Of a DNA stretch of 64,000 nucleotides, positions 8,010-16,820 are shown one piece after another. The stretch is from assembly GCA_016207515.1 (NCBI GenBank), contig JACQPN010000021.1:1-64000 (forward strand). The letters are read 5' to 3'. The notes under the pieces were generated by a model, which did not search any database, was not told the DNA's origin, and saw only the letters and a list, made by a program, of their open reading frames with translations. Made by a program: the position numbers and the translations under genes. The stretch is from Euryarchaeota archaeon (GTDB lineage Archaea; Thermoplasmatota; SW-10-69-26; JACQPN01). Numbering within the stretch: the stretch's first letter is position 1; each line of letters starts with the position of its first letter.

Positions 8010-9887
8010 CTAATTCTGTCCGATGTCGGCGCCCATTGGCGGCGCTTCCACGTAGGCTGAGACCGCAACGATCGGCAGAGACACCATGGAAGCTTCGACC
8101 GCCCCGTCGTGGCTGAAGCCTTGTGCGCCGAGAAGCGATGCATCGTGGGGTTTGGCGGGGTAGAGCCTGAATTCCGTGTAACGCCCCTCTTCGAGGATCC
8201 AATCCGGGTCTTCGGACTTGAGCGATAGGCCGATCGAATGGCCGGCCTCGAAGACCGTCTCCTGCGCGTACATCTTGAACGTGATCTTCGTCGCCTTGTC
8301 CATCTCCATCGGTGTCCCCTTGTCTCGGCTTTCGCGGTGACGTAGATCAAGGAAGCCCTTGTTCACCCACTTCATGGTGCCATTGGGGGCGACGTCGAAG
8401 AGTGTGAGCGACAGGTGGGCGTTGTCGCGGTTGATCGCGAGATACAGACTCACCGTGGGCTCGCCCGCGGACGCCATCGCGGCGTCGAGCGGGTCGCTCT
8501 TGAAGAAGAGCCGGTCGGGTGCATCCACGGGCGCGTCGGGGATCATCGATTGACCAGTCTCGTAGCGCCCCGCTTCCTCCAAGTTGGTCCTGAACTTGAT
8601 CGGCTCATGGTCGTCCTCGGCCTTGAGTTTGAGGCCGCCGCGCGTCAAGTGCAAGTCCAAAGCCGATACCGGCGCGGGTGGCCACGTCGATTCCGTGTGC
8701 CAGCGGCCCGTGTTGTCTTGCACGAGGACGGCCGGTTCGTCCATTATGCCGTTGTCCTGGCAAGGAGAGCCGTCCGCGTTTGGCGTCCCGCCGGTCGAGC
8801 CGCAGAAGCCGTCCTTCAACCAGTAGTCGAACCATCGGGTCAACGTCTCATTCCAGTCGCTTCTCGACCATTCTTTGTTGAACCTGTTGTTGTTCGGGTA
8901 ATCGTGCGCCCATTGGCCGAGCCACATCTTCTTCGGGCTCTTGATCGAGTCCCACTGGGGGATCGCGTTGTCTATCTTCACGTTCCAATCCTGGAGACCG
9001 TGGATGAGGAACACCGAGGCCTTGACGTTCCCGAGTTTCCCAGAGTAGTCGCGCTCGTCCCAGAAGGCATCGTGGTCGCCGTCGACACCGGTGGTGTAGC
9101 CTTTCGGCAGGTTTTCTGCGACTTCGGGGCAAAGGCTTTCGGCCGCGCGGTTCGGGTGCGGGCTGAAAGCCACGGGCGAATTCGGGTTCGCGTTGACTGG
9201 CGGAAAACCCATATCCCAGTCGATGAGCATCGTGTAATAAGTCGGGAAGAGGACTCCGCCGCCCGAGCTTCCCCAGTATGAGATGCCTTCGCGGTACATG
9301 TAGCGGTACATGTCGGTGATGCCGCTGATGGGGACGATGGTCTTCAGCGCCTCCGGCGCCCCGATGGCGGCCTCCCAGGGCGTGGTGCCGTCGTAGGACT
9401 TGCCGACCATTCCGACGCGGCCGTTCGACCAAGGTTGTTTTCCGAGCCATTCGACAAGCTGTTGTGCGTCCTTCTGCTCCTTCTCGCCGCCGAAGTCGTA
9501 GCATGCGCCGGAGTTCCCCGTTCCCCGGACACTCGAATGGACGACCGTGTAGCCGCGGGGGACGAAGTACTTGACGATGAAACCGTGGAAGCCGAGCCCC
9601 GTGTCGGTGGTGTTGTCCAGATTGGAGTTGCCGTAGTACGGCGAGAGGTCGAGGATGACGGGGGTCTTCGTCCCGTCAGGGACTTCGGGCTTGAAAATCG
9701 CGACATCGAGTTCGATCCCGTCGAACGCTTTCAAGAACGACTGCTCAACCGGAAGGATCCGGTGGATCGGGAGAGAGATCGCGCTGCTTCCGACGTCGAT
9801 TCTCGCGTCGGGGGCGGCTTGGGGTGTCGAGATGCAGCCCGAAAGCGCGAGTGCGAACATCAGGGCGGTGGCGCCTGCGATCCTCAT
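8010..9887 (-). CDS. CocE/NonD-type alpha/beta hydrolase (X-Pro dipeptidyl-peptidase family), lipoprotein
   Basis: The 625-aa product starts with a lipoprotein signal (MRIAGATALMFALALSGC) and is probably anchored outside the cell. The alpha/beta-hydrolase core has the nucleophile motif GKSYDG, a distal acid region (DHDAFWDERDY) and a His segment (LGQWAHDYP). The C-terminal third is a galactose-binding-like jelly roll typical of CocE/NonD and X-Pro dipeptidyl-peptidases (family S15). It likely cleaves peptides or esters. The frame is open for over 700 nt upstream, but that stretch overlaps the opposite promoter and lacks a signal peptide. ATG 9887 follows a TATA-like AATTATAAG (about 9928-9937). 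Confidence 0.88.
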   Translation of the reverse strand: MRIAGATALMFALALSGCISTPQAAPDARIDVGSSAISLPIHRILPVEQSFLKAFDGIELDVAIFKPEVPDGTKTPVILDLSPYYGNSNLDNTTDTGLGFHGFIVKYFVPRGYTVVHSSVRGTGNSGACYDFGGEKEQKDAQQLVEWLGKQPWSNGRVGMVGKSYDGTTPWEAAIGAPEALKTIVPISGITDMYRYMYREGISYWGSSGGGVLFPTYYTMLIDWDMGFPPVNANPNSPVAFSPHPNRAAESLCPEVAENLPKGYTTGVDGDHDAFWDERDYSGKLGNVKASVFLIHGLQDWNVKIDNAIPQWDSIKSPKKMWLGQWAHDYPNNNRFNKEWSRSDWNETLTRWFDYWLKDGFCGSTGGTPNADGSPCQDNGIMDEPAVLVQDNTGRWHTESTWPPAPVSALDLHLTRGGLKLKAEDDHEPIKFRTNLEEAGRYETGQSMIPDAPVDAPDRLFFKSDPLDAAMASAGEPTVSLYLAINRDNAHLSLTLFDVAPNGTMKWVNKGFLDLRHRESRDKGTPMEMDKATKITFKMYAQETVFEAGHSIGLSLKSEDPDWILEEGRYTEFRLYPAKPHDASLLGAQGFSHDGAVEASMVSLPIVAVSAYVEAPPMGADIGQN

Positions 9888-10160
9888 TATAGTACTGGTC
9901 CTCGGGAAGGAAGCCCGGTTTGCGCCACTTATAATTTGTTGTGCAAGCGTGTGGTCGGCCTGGAGCACATTGGGCCACGTCAAGCCTGCGCATCGGCCAC
10001 GGCCCGTGGAAGCGGACGCTTGTTCGCGGCCTGTGTTGGGTCGCGGAAACGGTACCGGGTCATGTGGAATGGCGGCAGCCGCTTGTCGCGGGCTCTCGGG
10101 CCAGTGCCAATGGCCCTCGCTCCAATAAGTATTAAGTATGGCCCAGGTGACATTCGGCCT

Positions 10161-11543
10161 GTGAAATCCGGGGCGATCCTCGTAATCCTCCTGCTCATCG
10201 CCGGGAGTCTCGCCTTGCCGTCCGCGTCCGCCGCGCCCCAATTGGTCCATCACTATCCGCAAGTCGAGCAGGAACTGCGCGCGATCGAGACCGCGCACCC
10301 CGACCTTGCGACCGTGAAATCCATCGGAAAGAGTTCGCTCGGCCTCGACCTGTGGCACATAATGCTCACCGACATGAAAGTCACGGGCCTCGCGGACTCG
10401 CGATGCTCGTCCGCTGGCTCCTCGGCGGAAGGAGCCGCCTGTGGTCCCAAGTACAAAGTCTACATGGACGGCGGCCACCACGGGAACGAGGTCCTGGGCG
10501 TGGAACTCGTCTTCCTCTACATCAACTACCTCGTCCTCGGCTACGACGCGAAGGACCCCGAGGTGATGAACCTCCTCGCCCAGAACGAATTCCATCTAAC
10601 TCCGATGTTGAACCCCGACGGGAACATGCTCGACACGCGAAAGAACGGCAACCAGGTGGACCTCAACAGGAACTACCCGTACGAGTGGGGCACCGACGGG
10701 GCAAGCGCCGATATCACGGCGGGGAACTACCACGGGCCGCAACCCCTCTCAGAATCGGAGATCAGGGCGAACACGGAGCTCGCGGCCAAGAACGACTGGG
10801 ACGTCTGGGTAACGATGCACACGGGTGTAGCGGAGTTCTACTGGCCTTGGAGCTACACGAACGACGACCCTCCGGACCACGAGATGTTCGTCGCGATGGA
10901 GAAGCCCTTCGAGGCCGCGACCAACGGGCGCGTGGACGCGATGCAGTCGGCGGAACTCTACATCGCGGACGGCGACACCGAGGACTTCGCGTACGGAAGC
11001 CTTGGTATCCCCGCGTTCGTCTTCGAGGTCCACGAGGACCAGACCGTGCCGGTCTACCCCGAGGAGCTCACGGGTGTCTTGAAGGACCAGTTCAACGGCC
11101 TCAAATGGGTCGTCGCGAACACGCCGAAGTACGGAGCGAACCTCACCGTGGTATCGGCTGAACGATCCGGCGCCCTGCTGAACCTCACGCTCAGAAACGA
11201 CGGCTTGGGCCCAGCTCGAAACCTTTCCTTGGCCGTCAAGGTGGGAGGTCAAGCCCAATACGTGTCTTCTGGCGGCTTGAACGGCGACGAACGCTTGGCG
11301 CCGGGCGCGACCACGACGCTGACGATTCCGCTCGGCGCGGCCCCCGTGGGATCCATTGAAGTCTCGGGAACGTATTCGCAGCTTCTCATCGGATCATCAC
11401 GCACGAAGACGCTCGCCTACTCCTCGGGCGAGGCGTCGCCACTCGGACTTTCCGACGGACCCGCGCGAGTGCCCGGGTTCGAGCTTCCGCTCGTGATGCT
11501 CACCGCACTCGCGGCAGTCACGTTTTCCCGACGCAAGGCCTGA
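10161..11543 (+). CDS. Exported M14-family zinc carboxypeptidase with PGF-CTERM tail
   Basis: The 460-aa product has a signal peptide (GAILVILLLIAGSLALPSASA) and an M14 catalytic domain. Zinc-ligand motif HHGNE, substrate-binding NPDG plus LDLNRNYP-like VDLNRNYPYEW, the distal His in VTMHTG and the catalytic Glu in FVFEVHED are all present. A CARDB-like beta domain follows, then the tail RVPGFELPLVMLTALAA and basic residues: a PGF-CTERM sorting signal for archaeosortase. GTG 10161 is chosen because the signal peptide begins there and the A/T box AAGTATTAAGTAT ends about 20 nt upstream. The last 127 nt are antisense to the beta-helix gene end. Confidence 0.9.
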   Translation: MKSGAILVILLLIAGSLALPSASAAPQLVHHYPQVEQELRAIETAHPDLATVKSIGKSSLGLDLWHIMLTDMKVTGLADSRCSSAGSSAEGAACGPKYKVYMDGGHHGNEVLGVELVFLYINYLVLGYDAKDPEVMNLLAQNEFHLTPMLNPDGNMLDTRKNGNQVDLNRNYPYEWGTDGASADITAGNYHGPQPLSESEIRANTELAAKNDWDVWVTMHTGVAEFYWPWSYTNDDPPDHEMFVAMEKPFEAATNGRVDAMQSAELYIADGDTEDFAYGSLGIPAFVFEVHEDQTVPVYPEELTGVLKDQFNGLKWVVANTPKYGANLTVVSAERSGALLNLTLRNDGLGPARNLSLAVKVGGQAQYVSSGGLNGDERLAPGATTTLTIPLGAAPVGSIEVSGTYSQLLIGSSRTKTLAYSSGEASPLGLSDGPARVPGFELPLVMLTALAAVTFSRRKA

Positions 11544-12856
11544 ACCGCGTTCCGCCTTCTGTCGATCCACATCGCCGTCCCGAGCGCGAGCGCCGTGGCG
11601 GCGAGAAGGCCCGGCGCCGCATCGAAAGCGGACGTGACGATGTCCGAGGCCGCCGTCGTGACCGGATTGTTCCCTGTTGTTTCCCCGTAACCGGCGCTAC
11701 GCTCGGTGTTCCCGCGCGCCTTCCCCGGAGGCGTCAAGGGTTCATCGGCGTACGGGATCCCCTCGCCGAAGCCCGAGACGCGGTCCCCGTGCCCGCCACC
11801 GGTTCCCGAGGGCCCATCAGCCGTCCCCCACCAGTTGCGATCGAATTCGGTCGAATGTTTGCCACCGACCACCCCAGCGTCCGAGTTGTCGAAGATGTCG
11901 TTTTCCGCGATCCGGTGGCTTCCATCAGCGATCGTGATGCCGCGCTCGTTGTCGTGGATGCTGTTCGCCTCGACGAGGAAGCTCCCGCCGTCGAGAACGA
12001 CGCCGTCGGCGCTACGCGAGACGTCGTTTCCCTTGAGTCTCCCGGTCGCGTCGTGGAGGGCGAAGCCTTGACCGTTTTCCTTCACGCGGTTGTCGGCGAT
12101 ACGGGCGTCGCTGGTTTCCGACACCGAGACCGCTTCGCCCAGGTTCGCCTCAATGACGTTTCGAGAGATGTCCAGCGGCATCGCGCCGTTCGCCTTCACG
12201 CCGCCGTCGTTTTCCCGCAACGTGTTGGAGCGCGCGATGAGCGAGGAGGTCCCAGGCGAACTGGAGTCGATCTCCACGGCGTAAGCGCCCGCACGCGTGA
12301 TGGTGTTCCCTTCGAGGGTCGCCGTGGAATCGAACATGGATATCCCCGCATCTTCGCTCTCCCGGATGACGTTCGAGCCGATCGTCGCCTCCACGTCCCC
12401 TCGAAGGAGTATCCCGTGGTAGTCGCGCGTAAGGATGTTGCGCTCGATCGTGACGTTCTCCGCGTTCCCCAGCACGATCCCGGAGTAGCGGTACCGTCCA
12501 CCGGTGTCCTTCCCGTCGATTATGGTGTTGTCGCTTATCACGAGGTGGAATCTCGTGTTGAGGACGATGATCCCGTCCTGGGCCCTTGCCGAGACGGTCC
12601 ACCCGGAGAGCCGGAACGGATCGTCCGCGGTCCCCTTGCCGCCGCCGACACCGTTTTTCAAGATGGTGTCACCAAGGAGGAGTTCGGCGTCGCCGTTGAT
12701 GATGATCGGCGCGTGATGGCTCGTCTTCCCCGCGTCGATGTCTATCGCCGCGCCCAGAGGATCTTCTGGGGTGACGGAAAGGAGATCCACGGGAAGTGCG
12801 GCGGCGGCACTGCTTGCCACGAGTAGTGCAAGGATGACCGCCGGGCGGGAGGACAT
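11417..12856 (-). CDS. Exported right-handed beta-helix protein (NosD/pectate-lyase-like repeats)
   Basis: The 479-aa product has a signal peptide (SSRPAVILALLVASSAAAA) followed by about 300 residues of parallel beta-helix repeats with regularly spaced N-x-I and 'GI/NxI' rungs (NTIIDG, NVTIERNIL, ENDIFDNSDAG). It fits the NosD/PbH1 superfamily, which includes periplasmic carbohydrate- or metal-handling proteins. A hydrophobic helix (LLAATALALGTAMWI) followed by RRR anchors the C-terminus. A 40-residue low-complexity tail then runs antisense through the end of the M14 gene; that tail may be fortuitous. ATG 12856 is the start because the signal peptide begins there. Confidence 0.8.
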   Translation of the reverse strand: MSSRPAVILALLVASSAAAALPVDLLSVTPEDPLGAAIDIDAGKTSHHAPIIINGDAELLLGDTILKNGVGGGKGTADDPFRLSGWTVSARAQDGIIVLNTRFHLVISDNTIIDGKDTGGRYRYSGIVLGNAENVTIERNILTRDYHGILLRGDVEATIGSNVIRESEDAGISMFDSTATLEGNTITRAGAYAVEIDSSSPGTSSLIARSNTLRENDGGVKANGAMPLDISRNVIEANLGEAVSVSETSDARIADNRVKENGQGFALHDATGRLKGNDVSRSADGVVLDGGSFLVEANSIHDNERGITIADGSHRIAENDIFDNSDAGVVGGKHSTEFDRNWWGTADGPSGTGGGHGDRVSGFGEGIPYADEPLTPPGKARGNTERSAGYGETTGNNPVTTAASDIVTSAFDAAPGLLAATALALGTAMWIDRRRNAVQALRRENVTAASAVSITSGSSNPGTRAGPSESPSGDASPEE

Positions 12857-12999
12857 CGACAGTCCTTTGATCGTCAAGGTTGAAACCAGGAGCGCTCGGG
12901 CGCGAATGCAAAAAATGGTGTTGTGGCCTAGGGGCAAAAGGCCCCATGGCAATCGTCAAGAACGCGGGCACAGAACGTCGCAACGCCTTGGGGCGTCCA

Positions 13000-13300
13000 G
13001 TGGCACCAGCGTCGCCGAGTCAGCCGGGCTGCCCGTCAACGGTCTACCCGTCAACACCAGCCGTATCGGCGTTTCGACGAGCCACAGATGCTCAGCGGCC
13101 GGCACCTACAGGGTGACGCTCACCGTGACCGATGACGGCGGCGCCAAGCCGACCGACTCGGGCTACGACTGCAGGCGGTACGAGGGCGATACCGGCGAGT
13201 CGTACACCCTCACGGATCCGGCCGCCGCTGTTGGGGAATCCGGGTGAAGGTGTTCTCCGGCTCGGCGAGCGTGAGCTACGAGATAAGGGCCACGTACTGA
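13000..13300 (+). pseudogene. Remnant of an exported PKD-domain protein, frameshifted
   Basis: One frame (about 13068-13145) encodes HRCSAAGTYRVTLTVTDDGG, a near-perfect second half of a PKD domain. This frame stops at 13245. A second frame directly after it encodes VKVFSGSASVSYEIRATY and a stop at 13298, resembling the C-terminal beta strands of secreted-protease accessory domains. No start codon, signal peptide or first half of the PKD domain can be found. The simplest reading is the decayed 3' end of an exoprotein gene, with one frameshift near 13235. The left boundary is approximate. Confidence 0.5.
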
Positions 13301-13586
13301 GGCCTCACAAGTCCAATGAGCGGGTGCGGCGTTGACGCCGCCCGTGGTTGGGGTCACCGCACCAGGCCCAATCCGCAGGCTCCACCATTTCCTTTGGAGC
13401 GCTTCAAAGCCGAAACCTGGTGACGATTCGTCACGCACATAAATGGCGACCGTCATTGGGCGCCCCGGCGAAAATCCGGTGATCCGATTCTGGCCCCGTC
13501 CCGTTGGCACGGGAACGTTTATCTTCCGACCTTCGATATTCGGGTGACCCGCCGGGGGGCGGGTGATTTGGAGGTGAGGTTGGAGA
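13301..13586. other. Intergenic region before the first S8 protease
   Basis: No gene is supported here. It holds a GC hairpin (GCGGCGT/ACGCCGC near 13325-13340) that could end transcription of the decayed gene, and a TATA-like ACGTTTATC near 13515-13523. A perfect Shine-Dalgarno GGAGGTGA at about 13570-13577 precedes the small ORF at 13587. Confidence 0.5.
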
Positions 13587-13733
13587 ATGTCCAGGCTCCT
13601 GTCGGTCACGTGCCGTCTTAGTGGGAGCCGCGCGTCGTACGCATCTTTCCATTCGGGGTTTGGAGGCTGGAGCGTAGAACACTTATCGACGGTCGGCAAG
13701 GACCGTCGAACGGATATCAACAAACGAAAGTGA
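13587..13733 (+). CDS. Possible 48-aa leader peptide upstream of S8 protease
   Basis: ATG 13587 follows GGAGGTGA (13570-13577) by 9 nt and opens a 48-codon frame beginning MSRLLSVTCRL. Its TGA (13731-13733) overlaps the GTG start of the S8 protease gene as GTGA, the usual geometry of translational coupling. The peptide is not hydrophobic and has no recognisable family. A perfect 8-bp hairpin (13687-13708) lies inside its 3' half, close to the protease start. It may be a regulatory leader or a chance frame. Confidence 0.35.
   Translation: MSRLLSVTCRLSGSRASYASFHSGFGGWSVEHLSTVGKDRRTDINKRK
13687..13708 (+). promoter_or_regulatory. Leader hairpin before first S8 protease
   Basis: CGACGGTC and GACCGTCG form a perfect 8-bp stem around a GGCAAG loop, ending 21 nt before GTG 13730. 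It is placed where it could affect ribosome access to the protease start. Comparable strong hairpins lie in the leaders at 17919, 20423, 23538, 24463 and 24494. Confidence 0.5.
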
Positions 13734-14938
13734 AAATTCTCATGAAAAGAACTTTGTCAATCTTCGTTGCGATAGCGATGCTTGGAGTGCCGGCCGCGAT
13801 GGCCCTTCCCGACGTAGGGACGCCCACCGTGCCCGAGACAGGCCCGACACGATGGATCGTCGGCTTCTACGAGATGCCCGACATCAAGGAAGGGGACCTC
13901 TACCTTGGCGAGCGCGTCGTCAGCACGACGCCGCAGGGAGGCTTCATCACCATAGAGACGATGAACTTCGACCTATTCGAGGCGAAGGCGAACCTCGACG
14001 AGAACGTGCAGTGGATCGAGACCGACTTCTCCGACCACCAGCTCTTCTTCTCGCCGAACGACTTCTACGTCGCCCACTCGTCGAACTGGGGCATGAACAA
14101 GATCGGTCTACCGACCGCATGGGACACGACCCTCGGCTCGACCTCCATCAAGGACGGTCACCTCGACTCCGGCCGCGTCATCGGCCACGAGGACCTCTCT
14201 GGGACGCGCTTCCAGAACGGTTTCGACTACAAGAACAATGACGCGACCCCGGACGACAACTCGGGCTGCAGCTGGCACGGTTCGCACACGAGCGGAACCG
14301 TCGCGGCGACGATCAACAACGCCAAGGGCTTCCCCGGCACGGCACAGGTCACGCTGCGGTCAATCAAGATCTTCGGCACCAAGGGGAACTGCCTAGCGGC
14401 CTCGACCACGGGGATCGCAAACGCGATCTACGAAGCTGGTAACCAAGGGAGCCACCTTAGCTCGAACAGCTGGGGCGGCGGCGCGTTCTCGACCGCGATA
14501 AACAACGCCATCAACACGGCGCGCGGCCAGGGGACGATCTTCGTCGCAGCGGCCGGAAACGGCGGCTGCAGCAACTGCATAGGGCAGCCTTGGCTCCCAC
14601 AAGAAGCGAACGTCATCATCGTGACGGCGACCGACGTGAATGATGCGGGCGCCTCCTTCAACTCGAAGGGTCCGCAGACGGACGTCTCCGCTCCCGGTGT
14701 GGGCATCGGCAGCGCAGGTGGGCCGGGCAATAGCTACTATGTCATGTCGGGAACGTCGATGGCCACCCCGTACGTGACGGGCGTCGCTGGGCTCATCAAG
14801 ACGCTCCACCCGACCTGGACGGAGCTCCAAGTCGAGGGCTGCTTGAAGAGCACCTCGCTCGACCTAGGTTCGGCCGGCGAGGACGACACCTTCGGCGCGG
14901 GCCGTATCAGGGCGAACCTCGCGGTAGGCTGCGTCTAA
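13730..14938 (+). CDS. Secreted subtilisin-like serine protease (S8), single-domain
   Basis: The 402-aa preproenzyme has a signal peptide (to about residue 25), an I9-like propeptide (about 40-105) and a subtilisin domain. Catalytic residues are Asp147 (HLDSG), His186 (HGSH) and Ser343 (GTSMATP), with oxyanion Asn277 (AAAGN). The Asp motif is divergent: the usual hydrophobic strand before DSG reads KDGHL. The paired-Cys segment CSNC is shared with the protease at 17963, its close paralogue, but this one lacks C-terminal accessory domains. GTG 13730 overlaps the upstream leader ORF; ATG 13742 would give the same mature protein. A strong terminator follows. Confidence 0.93.
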   Translation: MKILMKRTLSIFVAIAMLGVPAAMALPDVGTPTVPETGPTRWIVGFYEMPDIKEGDLYLGERVVSTTPQGGFITIETMNFDLFEAKANLDENVQWIETDFSDHQLFFSPNDFYVAHSSNWGMNKIGLPTAWDTTLGSTSIKDGHLDSGRVIGHEDLSGTRFQNGFDYKNNDATPDDNSGCSWHGSHTSGTVAATINNAKGFPGTAQVTLRSIKIFGTKGNCLAASTTGIANAIYEAGNQGSHLSSNSWGGGAFSTAINNAINTARGQGTIFVAAAGNGGCSNCIGQPWLPQEANVIIVTATDVNDAGASFNSKGPQTDVSAPGVGIGSAGGPGNSYYVMSGTSMATPYVTGVAGLIKTLHPTWTELQVEGCLKSTSLDLGSAGEDDTFGAGRIRANLAVGCV

Positions 14939-14987
14939 GCCTGGCTGATTCTGCCGCGCAGGTAGAAGTTGGAAGGCGGAGGGGAAA

Positions 14988-15028
14988 GGCGCGGGCGAGA
15001 CGCTCGCGCCGTCTTTTTCCTTTTTTTA
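14988..15028 (+). terminator. Hairpin plus T-tract terminator after first S8 protease
   Basis: GGCGCGGGCG and CGCTCGCGCC form a 10-bp stem (one G-T pair) with an AGA loop. It is followed directly by a long T-rich tract (TCTTTTTCCTTTTTTT). Confidence 0.75.
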
Positions 15029-15187
15029 TCGATGATAGCCGTACGCCCCGCGTTCGCTAGCCTCGGCGCCGATCGGATTGCGCCCGAAAGAATCACGACT
15101 TCCGCCGGCAACGAGATGGAACACGGTCCGCGCCCACTTTTTTATATCCCCTCGCCGTTGGCTCGCCGCCGCCAGAGGCGAGCCTTC

Positions 15188-16279
15188 ATGGACACGAGGA
15201 TATTGTTCGCCGCCGCGCTCGCGCTCGTTATCTTGTCATCCTCGGAGGCGACGGCGCGCGATTTCGATATCACCGTGGACGCGGACGGGGCTGTCTCTTT
15301 CACGACCGGCGACGCCTCGGTGATGGGTCCCGTGGACAACACGCCAGACGCCCGGTCTGAATGGCGCTTCGACAACGCGCTCGGAAGCATCAACGGCTCC
15401 ATCACGTTCGAGGGCTTTTGGAACGTGACGCACCCGCGCCAGCCGCTCCCGAAGATCGACGGCACCTACTTCGCCGAGTGGCACGGCGACCCGACGGACG
15501 GGGCCCGTGAGGACGAGAATTTCACGAACGTGACGGGGACCGTCGACCGGCAGGTGTTCCTCTTCTCGTTCGCCCCCAACACCGTCACGTCGGCGCGCAC
15601 TCTCCTTTTCGAGAAGGACACGACACCGCCGGGGTACACGCTGGGGGAGATCACGAACATCACGCACTACTCTTTCCTCATCGTCACGAACACGACGGAA
15701 CCGGCGCTCGCCGACCTTCTCATTCGTCCCATGGCAGGAGGCGAGTACGTCATCAACCCCACGCCGTTTCCCGCGCGCCGCCAGAACTTCCCCGTCCAAG
15801 GCCTCCAACCGGCGACCACGTACGATTTCACGATCGAATTCTGGGACTTCTCGATGAACCACGTGAAAAGCGAGGTGCTCACGATGACCACGGCGCGTAA
15901 GCCCACGCCACCGCCTCCGATCCTCCTGAGCCTGTTCCCAGAGGACAATGCGTCCCTTCCAAAGAGCCCAGACGCGATCCGCGCGCGGGTCGTAAGCCCC
16001 AACGTGCCGCTCGTACACGGCGATGTCCGCCTCATACTCGACCTCAAGGAGTACACGCCGAACAGCACGTTCGATGGGGCGAACTTCACGTACGTGCCGG
16101 ACAAGGCGCTCGCAGCTGGCCTCCACAAGGCAAGTCTCGATGTGACCGATTCGGCCGGTGGGTTCCTGCGCGTGATCTGGCGTTTTACGGTCGAACCGCA
16201 ACGGGTGCCAGGATTCGAAGTCGCCCTCCTCGCTTCGGCGCTCGCGTGCGCAGCGACCGTTCTCAGGCGGCGCGTGTGA
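15188..16279 (+). CDS. Exported Fn3-like protein with PGF-CTERM anchor
   Basis: The 363-aa product has a signal peptide (TRILFAAALALVILSSSEATA), a beta-rich region with several N-x-S/T sequons, a fibronectin III-like segment (about residues 155-240, with the LQPATTYDFTIEFWD strand) and an Ig-like last domain. It ends RVPGFEVALLASALACAATV plus RRRV, a PGF-CTERM sorting signal. ATG 15188 is preceded by a TATA-like TTTTTTATATCCCC (about 15138-15151), giving a short leader. Its TGA overlaps the next gene's GTG by 4 nt, so the two are probably co-translated. Function is not identifiable; surface adhesion or S-layer association is a guess. Confidence 0.75.
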   Translation: MDTRILFAAALALVILSSSEATARDFDITVDADGAVSFTTGDASVMGPVDNTPDARSEWRFDNALGSINGSITFEGFWNVTHPRQPLPKIDGTYFAEWHGDPTDGAREDENFTNVTGTVDRQVFLFSFAPNTVTSARTLLFEKDTTPPGYTLGEITNITHYSFLIVTNTTEPALADLLIRPMAGGEYVINPTPFPARRQNFPVQGLQPATTYDFTIEFWDFSMNHVKSEVLTMTTARKPTPPPPILLSLFPEDNASLPKSPDAIRARVVSPNVPLVHGDVRLILDLKEYTPNSTFDGANFTYVPDKALAAGLHKASLDVTDSAGGFLRVIWRFTVEPQRVPGFEVALLASALACAATVLRRRV

Positions 16280-16776
16280 GGCGAGGCGCCCGGGATCGGG
16301 GACCACGTAGCCTTCTCACGTCTCGGATCATCGCCATCGCCGCTGCGACGTCGCTTATCGTCGGCGCAGTCCCTGCGAGCGCGAAGAGCTTCGACGTGCA
16401 TTTCCTTGGGCAGAGCCCCGAGCCCGGCGAGACTTACGTGGGGACGCCTCTTGCCATCTTCGCCAACTACACATTCGAAGGGGACGCGGTCCCGGCGCGC
16501 ACAGTCATCATCCTCGACGGGCGTAACGTCACATCGGGAGCCGCCGTGGGGCCCAACGGTTTCTTCGTCCTCCCGCCTCGGATACTGGAGATCGGCAAGC
16601 ACAACGTGACGCTGGAGTTCTACGATGAACCCGGAGAGGTGACGACCGCGGGATGGGAGTTCACCGTCCGTCGCTCGGAAAGCCGCGGGGGGTTGGCGCC
16701 AGAGCTTGCCGTGTCCATCGTCTGGCTTCTCATCATCATAGCATCCATCGAACTCCTCGGCAGACGCCGCGAGTGA
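16276..16776 (+). CDS. Small exported Ig-like membrane protein, coupled to upstream gene
   Basis: GTG 16276 overlaps the stop of the preceding gene (GTGA), giving a 166-aa product. It has an N-terminal hydrophobic signal/anchor (IIAIAAATSLIVGAVPASA), one beta-sandwich domain of Ig type (strands such as RTVIILDGRNVT and KHNVTLEFYDEPG) and a C-terminal membrane helix (LAVSIVWLLIIIASIELL) before RRRE. The topology predicts an external domain held by a C-terminal anchor. The overlap suggests it works with the Fn3-like protein at 15188, perhaps as a surface pair. No family name can be assigned. Confidence 0.7.
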   Translation: MRRGARDRGPRSLLTSRIIAIAAATSLIVGAVPASAKSFDVHFLGQSPEPGETYVGTPLAIFANYTFEGDAVPARTVIILDGRNVTSGAAVGPNGFFVLPPRILEIGKHNVTLEFYDEPGEVTTAGWEFTVRRSESRGGLAPELAVSIVWLLIIIASIELLGRRRE

Positions 16777-16820
16777 TTGTGGATGAGTCCACCGTTTCCG
16801 AAAGGGTTTCCCCGGTCGGC

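Noticed and set aside
9435-10160. Upstream extension of the M14 carboxypeptidase frame
   Set aside because: Antisense to the S15-type gene; the signal peptide and A/T box place the start at 10161.
9888-10595. Upstream extension of the S15-type hydrolase frame
   Set aside because: It would run antisense to the start of the M14 gene, lacks family similarity, and a lipoprotein signal begins exactly at 9887.
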